Assembly: GCA_016234305.1 (NCBI GenBank) | Contig: JACRFM010000065.1 | Span: 1-18,940 of the forward strand | DNA length: 18,940 bases | Direction of reading: 5' to 3' | Source: Candidatus Kerfeldbacteria bacterium | GTDB lineage: Bacteria; Patescibacteriota; Patescibacteriia; Veblenbacterales; UBA10138 | Shown: one piece after another, positions 7,198 to 13,306 of the stretch | How the letters are laid out: every line of letters starts with the position of its first letter | Numbering within the stretch: position 1 is the stretch's first letter | Program-made: the position numbers and the translations under genes | The notes under the pieces: model-generated | What the model was told of the DNA's origin: nothing | The model's input: the letters and a program-made list of their open reading frames with translations, nothing else | Databases searched by the model: none

Positions 7198-7275
7198 CGC
7201 GTTAGTTCGAGTCAGGGGTGATAAATCCACTAACCAAAATCAACGTAGTAAACTAATAATTAACAAATTAACGCG
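7198..7275 (-). promoter_or_regulatory. Structured rpsO leader, candidate S15 autoregulatory element
   Basis: CGCGTTA (7198-7204) lies just upstream of the rpsO ribosome site and pairs with TAACGCG (7269-7275) at the predicted 5' end of the transcript, closing a leader of about 70 bases. S15 represses its own mRNA through leader structures in several phyla, with different folds; this one matches none that I recognise. Confidence 0.45.
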
Positions 7276-7280
7276 CCGTT

Positions 7281-7309
7281 AGTCTAACACAAAGTTTAAA
7301 CTTTGGCAA
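7281..7309 (-). promoter_or_regulatory. rpsO promoter
   Basis: Minus-strand TTGCCA (7304-7309), a spacer of 17 and TAGACT (7281-7286) with an extended TGT just before it. The expected start is near 7274, giving a leader of about 95 bases. It sits in the divergent gap between rpsO and the recombinase gene. Confidence 0.75.
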
Positions 7310-7362
7310 GGGAGAAACAATCTGAAACTAAAAGCTGGACAAGGCTAAGCTAGCGTCGTAAA

Positions 7363-8292
7363 ATGTTAAGGCTCAATCAGCTTATGCCTGCCTCAACCAA
7401 TTTAAACCAATTAGTGGAAAAATTTCTGGTTCGCTTGTCGGCGCAAAAACAACTCCGGCCGGCGACAGTGAAAAACTATCGTTTTTATTTAAACAAATTT
7501 ATAAATTGGACTAAAACGCAGTCTCCGAAGTTAAGCAGTATCAATGAACTCAAACCCGAACACCTCAAAACCTACAGTAGTTGGTTAAAAGCAACTAATT
7601 CCATCAGCCATCAAAAACTATCGGCGGCTACACAAAATTATTATTTAATTGCCTTGCGTTCATTTTTAAAAAGTTTAAACCAAAACGGACTAAAGGCCCC
7701 TACTTACCAGACTGTCGCACTCAACGACTATCAACCGACTAAGGACCCGGCAAAAGAATCAGAAATTAAAGCCACTTTGAAGGCCTGCCAACTAAGTCAA
7801 GAAAACGACCTGATTAAACAGCGCGATTATGCTATTTTACAATTACTGCTGTCGGCCGGTTTAAAAGTTTCAGAAATATCCAAACTAACCAGAGACAATC
7901 TAAACCCTGAATCAGCCACATTAGATATAACGAGTACCAAGGGCAAAATTCGTACTATCCAGCTAAACCAAAATACCCGCCAAGCGATTAACGATTACCT
8001 GCGCCGGCGCCATGATACCGATATTGGCTTATTCATCAGCCACGACCGAGCCCAGGTGGCAGCCAAACGCCGGCAATGTCAGCTCCACAGCTTAACTGCC
8101 CGCAGTTTACAAAGAATCACCAAGCACTACTGCCAAGCTGCCGGCTTAAAGAAAAAAATTACGCCTTCAACGCTGCGGGATTTCTTTGCCCAAACTCTGC
8201 TGGCTCGGGGCGACAAGGTTGAACAAATCCAAACCGCCCTAGGACATACCAATATCTTAACCACTCGCCGTTATACCAAGACTAGAACTTGA
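7363..8292 (+). CDS. Xer-like tyrosine recombinase with altered active site
   Basis: A 309-residue protein with an N-terminal SAM-like core-binding domain (about 14-115) and a C-terminal catalytic domain (130-305). Expected catalytic set: the first Arg position is Lys168 (SAGLKVSEI), the beta-hairpin Lys is Lys194/196, the box II His is Ser269 (TPSTLRDFF), Arg272 is kept, its usual following His is Asp273, His295 is kept (LGHTN) and the nucleophile is Tyr304 (RRYTK). So two of six core positions differ. It could be the cell's dimer-resolving Xer or a domesticated integrase. It lies divergent from rpsO and upstream of tRNA-Arg. Met8 (7384) is an alternative start. Stop TGA. Confidence 0.88.
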   Translation: MLRLNQLMPASTNLNQLVEKFLVRLSAQKQLRPATVKNYRFYLNKFINWTKTQSPKLSSINELKPEHLKTYSSWLKATNSISHQKLSAATQNYYLIALRSFLKSLNQNGLKAPTYQTVALNDYQPTKDPAKESEIKATLKACQLSQENDLIKQRDYAILQLLLSAGLKVSEISKLTRDNLNPESATLDITSTKGKIRTIQLNQNTRQAINDYLRRRHDTDIGLFISHDRAQVAAKRRQCQLHSLTARSLQRITKHYCQAAGLKKKITPSTLRDFFAQTLLARGDKVEQIQTALGHTNILTTRRYTKTRT

Positions 8293-8403
8293 ATTAATAC
8301 TTGATAAATAATAGACTTTATAAGCTAATTTATAGCCGGTTAACGGCGGATAACCATAATTTACCAATGAATTAACAAAGTATTTGCCCATCTACCACAA
8401 CAT

Positions 8404-8475
8404 GCCCTCGTAGTTCAATGGATAGAACTGTGGACTTCTAAGCCACTAATGGGGGTTCGATTCCCTCCGAGGGCA
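8404..8475 (+). tRNA. tRNA-Arg(UCU)
   Basis: 72-nt cloverleaf: acceptor GCCCTCG with CGAGGGC, D stem GTTC/GAAC, anticodon stem GTGGA/GCCAC (one mismatch) around CTTCTAA with anticodon TCT, and T arm GGGGGTTCGATTCCCTC. Discriminator A; CCA is not encoded. Confidence 0.95.
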
Positions 8476-8483
8476 ACTGCGGC

Positions 8484-8545
8484 GGGCAGGTAAGCCGGGT
8501 ATAGGTTCGACCTGCCCAGCCAGTACCCCGCAGCTGCGGGGTACT
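8484..8545 (+). repeat. Two hairpins downstream of tRNA-Arg(UCU)
   Basis: GGGCAGGT (8484-8491) pairs with ACCTGCCC (8510-8517); directly after it comes a 24-bp perfect palindrome at 8522-8545 (half AGTACCCCGCAG). Neither has a T-run, so they are not standard terminators. The 12-mer GCGGCGGGCAGG at 8479-8490 also occurs at 438-449, at the edge of the left-end repeat. Confidence 0.7.
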
Positions 8546-8584
8546 TCTGGGTTCCTCTCGGGGACAGAAGCTAAATGGTAAAAA

Positions 8585-8612
8585 TAGACACAAGCCACAG
8601 CCAGGCTATAAT
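8585..8612 (+). promoter_or_regulatory. Promoter of the DUF3048 gene
   Basis: TAGACA (8585-8590), a spacer of 16 and TATAAT (8607-8612). Exactly 44 bases separate the -10 from the ATG, the same distance as for pilT, and both genes start within AACCTATG. Confidence 0.7.
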
Positions 8613-8656
8613 AGACTTATAGATTCATCTAAAATTAAATTATTAACACCAAACCT

Positions 8657-9979
8657 ATGCCGACCAAAGCTAGTAAGGAGGCTAGCCTAGCGAGCCTCAA
8701 ACCGCGGCGGACGAATAAGCCTCGTCGTCTCACTAAGGCCAACACTACCCGCAAAAAAACAACTACCGAGCCAAAACTGACCACGATAAATTGGCCGGAT
8801 TTTGATAACGAAGAGACTGCGGGGATTAATAAAACTTTTATCACGCCGGCGGCCAAAATAAGCGGTGGTGGCGCACCTCTTAATATACCCGCGCCCGAAA
8901 CGGTCTACTGGCGCTGGCTGGCCTGGTTCGGCATAAGCGTACTGGTTATTTTACTGGCCGGCGCTTTAATCGTACTGCTCAACTACCCTGGCCTAAATTC
9001 TGAAACTGCCACAGTTTCCTATCAAGCCAATAAAAAAACCATGCTGCCCGCGGCCACTACACCCGCAGCCTTAACCGGACAATTGGTTACAGCCGAAGCC
9101 GCCGCCAGGCGCCCTTGGGCAGTAATCATTGAAAACTTTCCCACCGTCCGGCCGCAGGCCGGCCTAGCCGCGGCTGACTTAGTAATTGAATCGCCGACCG
9201 AAGGCGGCATCACCCGATTTTTAACAATTTACCAAAGTGAATTACCAACTGGCTTGGTTGGACCGGTACGCAGCGCCCGTTCTTTTTTTAACGACTGGGC
9301 TCGTCCTTTAGCTCCTTTTTACAGCCATTCCGGCGGCAGCGAAAAGGCCCTTAAACAACTGCAAAAGGGCTATGGCGATATTCAAGACGTTAATGAATTT
9401 TTTAACGCCGCGGCTTACCAGCGCGACGATAGCAAAACTCCGCCGCATAATTTATTCACTACCGCCGCCCGTTTTTGGGATTATGTTGCCAACCAAAAGT
9501 GGAACTTAACTTCGGTTCTGCCTAAACTAACTTTTAAAGACACACTGCCAGCCGGTAAACCGGCTCAAAACATTACTATTCCTTACCAACCTTCGGAGTA
9601 TCAAGTGGTCTACAATTACAAATCAAACAGTAATACCTATGCTCGCGCCACCGGCGGCACTACCCAATTTGACAGCTCTACCAACACACCGCCGGCTATT
9701 AAAAACGTAATTATTCTTTTCACCGACATTACTCCCATTCCCAATGATGCTCTAAAGAGAGTGGATATGAAAACCACGGGTAGCGGCAAATTAATGCTTT
9801 TCGCTGGCGGCCAAATGTATGAAGGCAAATGGACCAAGACTGACGCTGACAGCTTTTTCAAATTCCAAGATAATGACGGCAATGATTTAATTCTAGCGCC
9901 GGGCAAAACCTGGATTTCGGTGATTGATAAATCGCAATACAGCTCCATTCAAATTAGCGGCGCCAGCCTGACTCCGTAA
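8657..9979 (+). CDS. Membrane-anchored DUF3048 (YerB-like) protein
   Basis: 440 residues. The cytoplasmic N-terminus (1-85) is long, basic and disordered-looking. One transmembrane segment spans about 87-109, followed by an Ala/Thr-rich linker and the extracytoplasmic DUF3048 region (about 152-437). Family motifs include RPWAVIIENFPTVRPQAGL, ADLVIESPTEGGITRFL and GPVRSARSFF. Unlike B. subtilis YerB, which is a lipoprotein, the anchor here is a transmembrane helix with no lipobox. Function is unknown; envelope location is clear. It is transcribed from its own promoter and ends before a strong terminator, so probably monocistronic. No Shine-Dalgarno is seen. Confidence 0.9.
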   Translation: MPTKASKEASLASLKPRRTNKPRRLTKANTTRKKTTTEPKLTTINWPDFDNEETAGINKTFITPAAKISGGGAPLNIPAPETVYWRWLAWFGISVLVILLAGALIVLLNYPGLNSETATVSYQANKKTMLPAATTPAALTGQLVTAEAAARRPWAVIIENFPTVRPQAGLAAADLVIESPTEGGITRFLTIYQSELPTGLVGPVRSARSFFNDWARPLAPFYSHSGGSEKALKQLQKGYGDIQDVNEFFNAAAYQRDDSKTPPHNLFTTAARFWDYVANQKWNLTSVLPKLTFKDTLPAGKPAQNITIPYQPSEYQVVYNYKSNSNTYARATGGTTQFDSSTNTPPAIKNVIILFTDITPIPNDALKRVDMKTTGSGKLMLFAGGQMYEGKWTKTDADSFFKFQDNDGNDLILAPGKTWISVIDKSQYSSIQISGASLTP

Positions 9980-9995
9980 ATTCTACGCCCCATTT

Positions 9996-10034
9996 AACCC
10001 TTGCGCTGGTGTTAATCGGGGCAAGGGTTTTATT
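9996..10034 (+). terminator. Terminator after the DUF3048 gene
   Basis: AACCCTTGC (9996-10004) pairs with GCAAGGGTT (10021-10029), followed by TTATTAT, 17 bases after the stop codon. Confidence 0.75.
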
Positions 10035-10056
10035 ATGAAAAACACTACACCGGCCC

Positions 10057-10085
10057 TTGAAAACCGGTTAAAGCTGTGTTATCCT
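10057..10085 (+). promoter_or_regulatory. tRNA-His promoter
   Basis: TTGAAA (10057-10062), a spacer of 17 and TATCCT (10080-10085) with an extended TGT. The expected start near 10092 lies 10 bases before the tRNA. Confidence 0.75.
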
Positions 10086-10101
10086 CAGGTGGCCAATTTA
10101 T

Positions 10102-10176
10102 GGCGGCTATAGTTCAATGGTAGAACACCGGTCTGTGGCACCGGTTACGAGGGTCCGATTCCCTCTAGTCGCCCCA
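10102..10176 (+). tRNA. tRNA-His(GUG)
   Basis: Acceptor GCGGCTA with TAGTCGC, plus the extra G at position -1 (10102) facing C73, the hallmark of histidine tRNA. Anticodon stem CCGGT/ACCGG around CTGTGGC (anticodon GTG), T arm GAGGGTCCGATTCCCTC. CCA is encoded at 10174-10176. Its terminator starts six bases later, and its 3' end is partly duplicated at 12378. Confidence 0.96.
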
Positions 10177-10223
10177 TCAGGAAATCTCTCGCTCAAACGA
10201 GAGATTTTTTATTTTAGTTAAGG
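10172..10223 (+). repeat. tRNA-His 3' end plus terminator, direct repeat copy A
   Basis: These 52 bases match 12378-12429 at 46 positions by eye. The match starts at the last acceptor base and CCA and runs through the whole terminator into the AT-rich flank. It is interpreted as one boundary of an inserted segment. Confidence 0.8.
10182..10213 (+). terminator. tRNA-His terminator
   Basis: 10-bp stem AAATCTCTCG (10182-10191) with CGAGAGATTT (10198-10207), loop CTCAAA, then a T-rich tract. Classical intrinsic terminator. Confidence 0.9.
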
Positions 10224-10348
10224 CGTCAAATGGAGTTTGCCACTCACTTAAACAATTTTTTTGTCTACCCACATATACGATTGTTCATAAATCCATTTTT
10301 AATAAGCAAGACCCATTTTGTGTTTTATATTCACTAATTTTGAACTTA

Positions 10349-10396
10349 TTGACAAATTCATTTCATATATGATACACTACTGTCATATTTATGAAA
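10349..10396 (+). promoter_or_regulatory. abiE promoter with candidate operator
   Basis: TTGACA (10349-10354), a spacer of 18, TACACT (10373-10378) with TGA before it. The expected start near 10385 gives an almost leaderless abiEi mRNA. TCATATATGA (10363-10372) and TCATATTTATGA (10383-10394) repeat the same half-sites, and TTTCATA (10361-10367) pairs with TATGAAA (10390-10396). AbiEi proteins repress their own promoters through inverted repeats, so this is a likely operator. Confidence 0.6.
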
Positions 10397-11008
10397 AGCA
10401 AGAAAAACCTTTTAGAACAGCTGAAATCCTTGCCCCACTTTGATAAAAATACTGTTTATCAGCTCGGTAAGCAGCTGGGACTTAAAGATGCAACGGTTGA
10501 CACTTACATCAGCCGATTTTTGAAGTACAAAGAAATTTACCGACTCAAAAATGGATTATATGTGTCTGCAGAATTCTCCGGAAAAAATAAAGATGATATT
10601 TCTTATTCATTCTATCTTGCCAACATAATTCGTACACCGTCGTACGTCAGCTCGTGGACAGCTCTCCAGTATTACAATCTCACCACAGAATCAATACATT
10701 CTGTCACTTCAGTCACGCCTAAGGTTACGAGAGACTACCAGACAAAAGTCGGCAACTTTACATATCAGTCGATTAACAAAGAACTCTTCTTGGATTTCTC
10801 TCTGAGCAAGGGAAAGTTTGATTTCTTCATAGCCTCTCCCGCAAAAGCACTGTTTGATTTGCTGTATTTCAAGACCCGCCAGCTCCGTAGTCTTCCGGTG
10901 AAAAAAGTTACAGCATTGGTCGAGGAGTTACGGATAGACATTGACGAGATAGACAAAGAAGAACAGTCAAAATTTTATGCAATAATTAATAAATACTCTC
11001 ATGAGTGA
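10391..11008 (+). CDS. AbiEi-type antitoxin / autorepressor
   Basis: 205 residues. The N-terminal winged helix (about 14-62: NTVYQLGKQLGL, then ISRFLKYKEIYRLKNGLYV) is typical of AbiEi antitoxins. The C-terminal part (about 75-200) has PSYVSSWTALQYYNL and FFIASPAKALFDLLYF, conserved in this family. In type IV systems AbiEi prevents AbiEii toxicity without forming a stable complex and represses the operon. It overlaps the next gene by 8 bases, so translation is coupled. Family assignment rests on these motifs and on the paired nucleotidyltransferase. Confidence 0.85.
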   Translation: MKSKKNLLEQLKSLPHFDKNTVYQLGKQLGLKDATVDTYISRFLKYKEIYRLKNGLYVSAEFSGKNKDDISYSFYLANIIRTPSYVSSWTALQYYNLTTESIHSVTSVTPKVTRDYQTKVGNFTYQSINKELFLDFSLSKGKFDFFIASPAKALFDLLYFKTRQLRSLPVKKVTALVEELRIDIDEIDKEEQSKFYAIINKYSHE

Positions 11009-12269
11009 ACTGATTTTATCAATTCTAAAAAGAAGACTTGATGATCTCGCTGCCTTCGGCGGGCTTGATGCCGAAACGCGTCGGAATGCCCTCAAAGAAG
11101 AGCTGCAGTTTTATGTTCTCAATTTCATTTATCACCATCCGGAATACAGTACATGGATTATGTATGGCGGTTCCGCTCTCCGTATTATCCACGGACTTGA
11201 TCGTATGTCGGTTGACCTTGATTTCGAAGTTTCTCATGCGGTAACAGAGAAACTCTTGGAAGAACTAAAAAAAGAAATCGAAAATTACTTTACAAATACT
11301 TACGCAGCAGGGGCTGACTTTCTCACAATAAAGATAACTACCGGCAGGGGGTTGCTTTTAAAATTTCACGTCAGTGAGGAACTGAGCTCCGGGCACCCCT
11401 CAAAACAGGTACACGTGAAAATCGATCTAAATCATTTTACATCCCCAAAGACCGTCACGGAACGCAGACCCATAAACCACGACCAGCTATCTTTTGTCAT
11501 CGTCACGTACAATATGTCCACGCTTATGGCGAGTAAGCTTGCCGCTGTCTTCCTACGGGGGACTCGTGGCATGGGAGGGGCAACCTATGAAGAAAAAGGA
11601 CGCGATATTTACGATCTCCTCTGGTACATGAATATGAAAGTGGTACCAGATTTCGATTACCTGATAGCTAAAGAAATTGACGCAAAAGACCCGCGCGGGC
11701 TTTTTGATAAACTTACGCTTCGAATGAATAAAGTAAACGATGAAAATCTTAAGCAGGACCTCTCGCCCCTGTTTGTGAATCGAACTTTTATTGAAAGCTG
11801 GCTCAAGAATTGGCGAGAGAGCTATTTACGACTCCTTGACGATTACGAAATTCGCACGGTAAAAGAGCTTGAGAGTATTGAAGCACATCAGGATTTTCAT
11901 TCAGACAATTTTTCCTTTGTGTATCTGTACAAAACGGAAGATGGTGGATTGGTCAGGATTGTCTGTACTATTAGCGACTACTGGATTATGTTTGGAGATG
12001 GTAACCTGCCAATAAAAATCAATGACGGGGTAATTGATCTTGTTTCAGATGATGTAAAAGTCCGGCTAGATGATAAACTTAAGCAGTATGTGACACTTTT
12101 TTACGACAAGATTGAAGCCTATTTTAAAAAGACTAACCGGGTGATGTTCGGGGACAGTATTGTCACCAAGGTTATTAGAATGACGGCCAACAATTTAAAC
12201 CAGAAAGAGCAAATAGTACTCAATAAATCAACTCTGCTTTCTTGCGAGCTTGATGATTTGCTGAAATAA
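11001..12269 (+). CDS. AbiEii-type nucleotidyltransferase toxin with C-terminal extension
   Basis: 422 residues. The nucleotidyltransferase core has GGS (56-58) and the metal-binding DLDF (Asp72, Asp74), then KID in VHVKIDLNHF, and the family segment SKLAAVFLRGTRG followed by KGRDIYDLLWYM. AbiEii/MenT enzymes transfer nucleotides, in the studied cases onto tRNA acceptor ends, and stop growth. Known relatives are mostly about 250-320 residues; here about 120 extra C-terminal residues (roughly 300-422) match nothing I recognise. They contain an aromatic-rich beta-like part (FSFVYLYKTEDGG...YWIMFGDG) and a Lys-rich helical end. Position next to a tRNA gene reflects insertion and is not evidence of the target. 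Confidence 0.87.
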   Translation: MSELILSILKRRLDDLAAFGGLDAETRRNALKEELQFYVLNFIYHHPEYSTWIMYGGSALRIIHGLDRMSVDLDFEVSHAVTEKLLEELKKEIENYFTNTYAAGADFLTIKITTGRGLLLKFHVSEELSSGHPSKQVHVKIDLNHFTSPKTVTERRPINHDQLSFVIVTYNMSTLMASKLAAVFLRGTRGMGGATYEEKGRDIYDLLWYMNMKVVPDFDYLIAKEIDAKDPRGLFDKLTLRMNKVNDENLKQDLSPLFVNRTFIESWLKNWRESYLRLLDDYEIRTVKELESIEAHQDFHSDNFSFVYLYKTEDGGLVRIVCTISDYWIMFGDGNLPIKINDGVIDLVSDDVKVRLDDKLKQYVTLFYDKIEAYFKKTNRVMFGDSIVTKVIRMTANNLNQKEQIVLNKSTLLSCELDDLLK

Positions 12270-12325
12270 AAATCTTAGTTCACATGCCAAGCGAAATCAC
12301 TGACAATAAAATCAAACGTTCATCG

Positions 12326-12381
12326 GGGGTGACATGCTGAAAGATACTTAAGTTTTCCACATCTCCTCATTCAGCCACCCC
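12326..12381 (+). repeat. Bulged hairpin at the right island boundary
   Basis: GGGGTG (12326-12331) and GCTGAA (12336-12341) pair with CACCCC (12376-12381) and TTCAGC (12370-12375), leaving ACAT as a bulge and a 28-base loop. The 3' arm includes the first bases of the second tRNA-His-like repeat copy. Apart from this hairpin and the repeat copy, the 227-base gap 12270-12496 holds only the promoter of the next operon. Confidence 0.5.
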
Positions 12382-12429
12382 ATCAGGAAGTCTCTCGCTC
12401 AAACGAGGGATTCTTTGTTTTAATTAAAG
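12378..12429 (+). repeat. tRNA-His end plus terminator, direct repeat copy B
   Basis: Degenerate copy of 10172-10223 (six differences). It begins CCCCATCAGGAA. The terminator fold survives: changes at 12390 and 12408 turn Watson-Crick pairs into G-U pairs, and the T-rich tail TTCTTTGTTTT is kept. Upstream of 12378 similarity to the tRNA body is not convincing. Confidence 0.8.
12389..12421 (+). terminator. Terminator (copy B) after abiEii
   Basis: GTCTCTCG (12390-12397) pairs with CGAGGGAT (12404-12411) around CTCAAA, followed by TCTTTGTTTT. It would end transcription from the abiE operon. Confidence 0.7.
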
Positions 12430-12435
12430 TATTTT

Positions 12436-12489
12436 GTTAACTATTGACTCATATATTAACATATGTTAATATACTAATATATAGTTAAC
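12436..12489 (+). promoter_or_regulatory. Promoter-operator of the HTH-Doc operon
   Basis: A 22-bp perfect palindrome (12452-12473, half TATATTAACAT) lies just downstream of TTGACT (12444-12449), and the candidate -10 sequences (TAATAT 12467-12472 or TATACT 12470-12475) overlap it. An outer 9-bp inverted pair, GTTAACTAT (12436-12444) and ATAGTTAAC (12481-12489), frames the promoter. This fits strong autorepression by the HTH protein encoded eight bases later. Confidence 0.7.
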
Positions 12490-12496
12490 ACAATCT

Positions 12497-12760
12497 ATGA
12501 CAGAAATTCAAAAACAATACTACTCTGTTAAAGAACTAGCCGACCTCTTAGGAACGAGCCGGGTTACGGTTTTTAAAAAAATCAGAAGCCGACAAATCAA
12601 AGGTGAAAAAGTGGGGCGTAATTATATTATTAAAAAAGAAGATATTAAAGATTTTTTAACTACTAAATTGACTGATGAAGTAAAAAAAGAAATTGACAGC
12701 GGCGTAGTTGAAGTCATTAAACAATATGGCGAGGTTCTAAAAAAGCTGGGGAAGGAATAG
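12497..12760 (+). CDS. Excisionase/MerR-type helix-turn-helix antitoxin
   Basis: 87 residues. An HTH_17-type DNA-binding domain spans about 8-54 (YYSVKELADLLGTSRVTV, then the wing KVGRNYIIKKEDIKDFL). The C-terminal 33 residues (TDEVKKEIDSGVVEVIKQYG...) form a charged amphipathic helix that could bind and neutralise the neighbouring toxin. It stands three bases upstream of a Doc-type Fic gene, the antitoxin-first order of type II systems. The usual Doc partner is Phd, which has a different fold, so this pairing is less common. The excisionase likeness could also hint at a mobile-element origin. Confidence 0.82.
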   Translation: MTEIQKQYYSVKELADLLGTSRVTVFKKIRSRQIKGEKVGRNYIIKKEDIKDFLTTKLTDEVKKEIDSGVVEVIKQYGEVLKKLGKE

Positions 12761-12763
12761 TCT

Positions 12764-13198
12764 ATGATTAAGAATATTTCAGTGGAAATGATTAAATATA
12801 CCGCTCACACCCTAGCCGCTAAAACCATGAGTTGGGATGAACCGATTCCGCCTTTTGAAACCAGGTATCCCCATATTTTGGAAAGTTGCCTGACCGTTCC
12901 CTGGCAAAAGTTTGATAAAAAATATCTTTACCATGGCCTAATCAGCAAAGCCGCCATGCTATTTTATTTGTTAAATAAAAACCACCCTTTTCAAAACGGC
13001 AACAAGCGAATAGCAGTGACAGCCCTGCTGGTTTTTTTGTATCTAAATGGCAAATGGCTAAAGGCTGATAAAACCGAACTTCATAATTTCGCTCTCTGGG
13101 TAGCCCAAGGCCCGGCTGAAGCCAAAGAGGAAACTGTGAGATATACAGAAAAGTTCATTAAACGCCGACTAATTAAATTGAATTCAAACCCAACCTAA
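12764..13198 (+). CDS. Doc-type Fic-fold toxin
   Basis: 144 residues. The Fic motif HPFQNGNKRIA (74-84) carries His74, Asn80, Lys81 and Arg82. The Lys at the place of the second Gly of canonical Fic (HPFxxGNGR) is the Doc signature; Doc of phage P1 phosphorylates EF-Tu and stops translation. Length matches Doc (about 126-150). No inhibitory (S/T)xxxE(G/N) helix is seen at the N-terminus, so control is expected from the partner. GAAGGAA just before the ATG overlaps the end of the HTH gene and serves as ribosome site. No recognisable terminator follows before 13260. Confidence 0.88.
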   Translation: MIKNISVEMIKYTAHTLAAKTMSWDEPIPPFETRYPHILESCLTVPWQKFDKKYLYHGLISKAAMLFYLLNKNHPFQNGNKRIAVTALLVFLYLNGKWLKADKTELHNFALWVAQGPAEAKEETVRYTEKFIKRRLIKLNSNPT

Positions 13199-13274
13199 CT
13201 AAATCGGCAATCAACTACGCTATGGCCTTAAGAACGACTAGCTATCAATAATTATTAATCCACCTAAAATACGC

Positions 13275-13280
13275 TATACT
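13275..13280 (+). promoter_or_regulatory. -10 element before the aminotransferase
   Basis: TATACT preceded by CGC, 26 bases before the ATG; the -35 region (TTATTA at 13252-13257, spacing 17) is weak. Confidence 0.45.
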
Positions 13281-13306
13281 AATTAATACTCTATTCTTCA
13301 TCATCT

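Larger units (their letters stand above)
10172..12429 (+). mobile_element. AbiE island flanked by tRNA-His-terminator repeats
   Basis: A segment of about 2.2 kb carrying only abiEi and abiEii lies between two imperfect direct copies of the tRNA-His end and terminator. The tRNA itself stays intact. Codon choice in the AbiE genes (frequent tct, ctt, gtc, cgt) looks different from the flanking genes, judged by eye. No integrase is inside; the Xer-like gene at 7363 lies outside. It could be an integrated satellite, a recombination product or the trace of a larger element that has lost parts. Confidence 0.55.

Noticed and set aside
7180..7230. N-terminal extension of S15 starting at 7230.
   Set aside because: The ribosome site AAGGGAG and the S15 alignment both support the start at 7179; the extra 17 residues overlap the structured leader.
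7363..8292. Integrase of the AbiE island.
   Set aside because: It lies 2 kb outside the repeat-bounded segment, with the DUF3048 gene and a tRNA between, and looks like a resident Xer-like gene.
12325..12383. Second, degenerate tRNA gene upstream of terminator copy B (GGGGTG...CACCCCA).
   Set aside because: The paired arms resemble an acceptor stem, but no D, anticodon or T arm can be drawn in the 58 bases.
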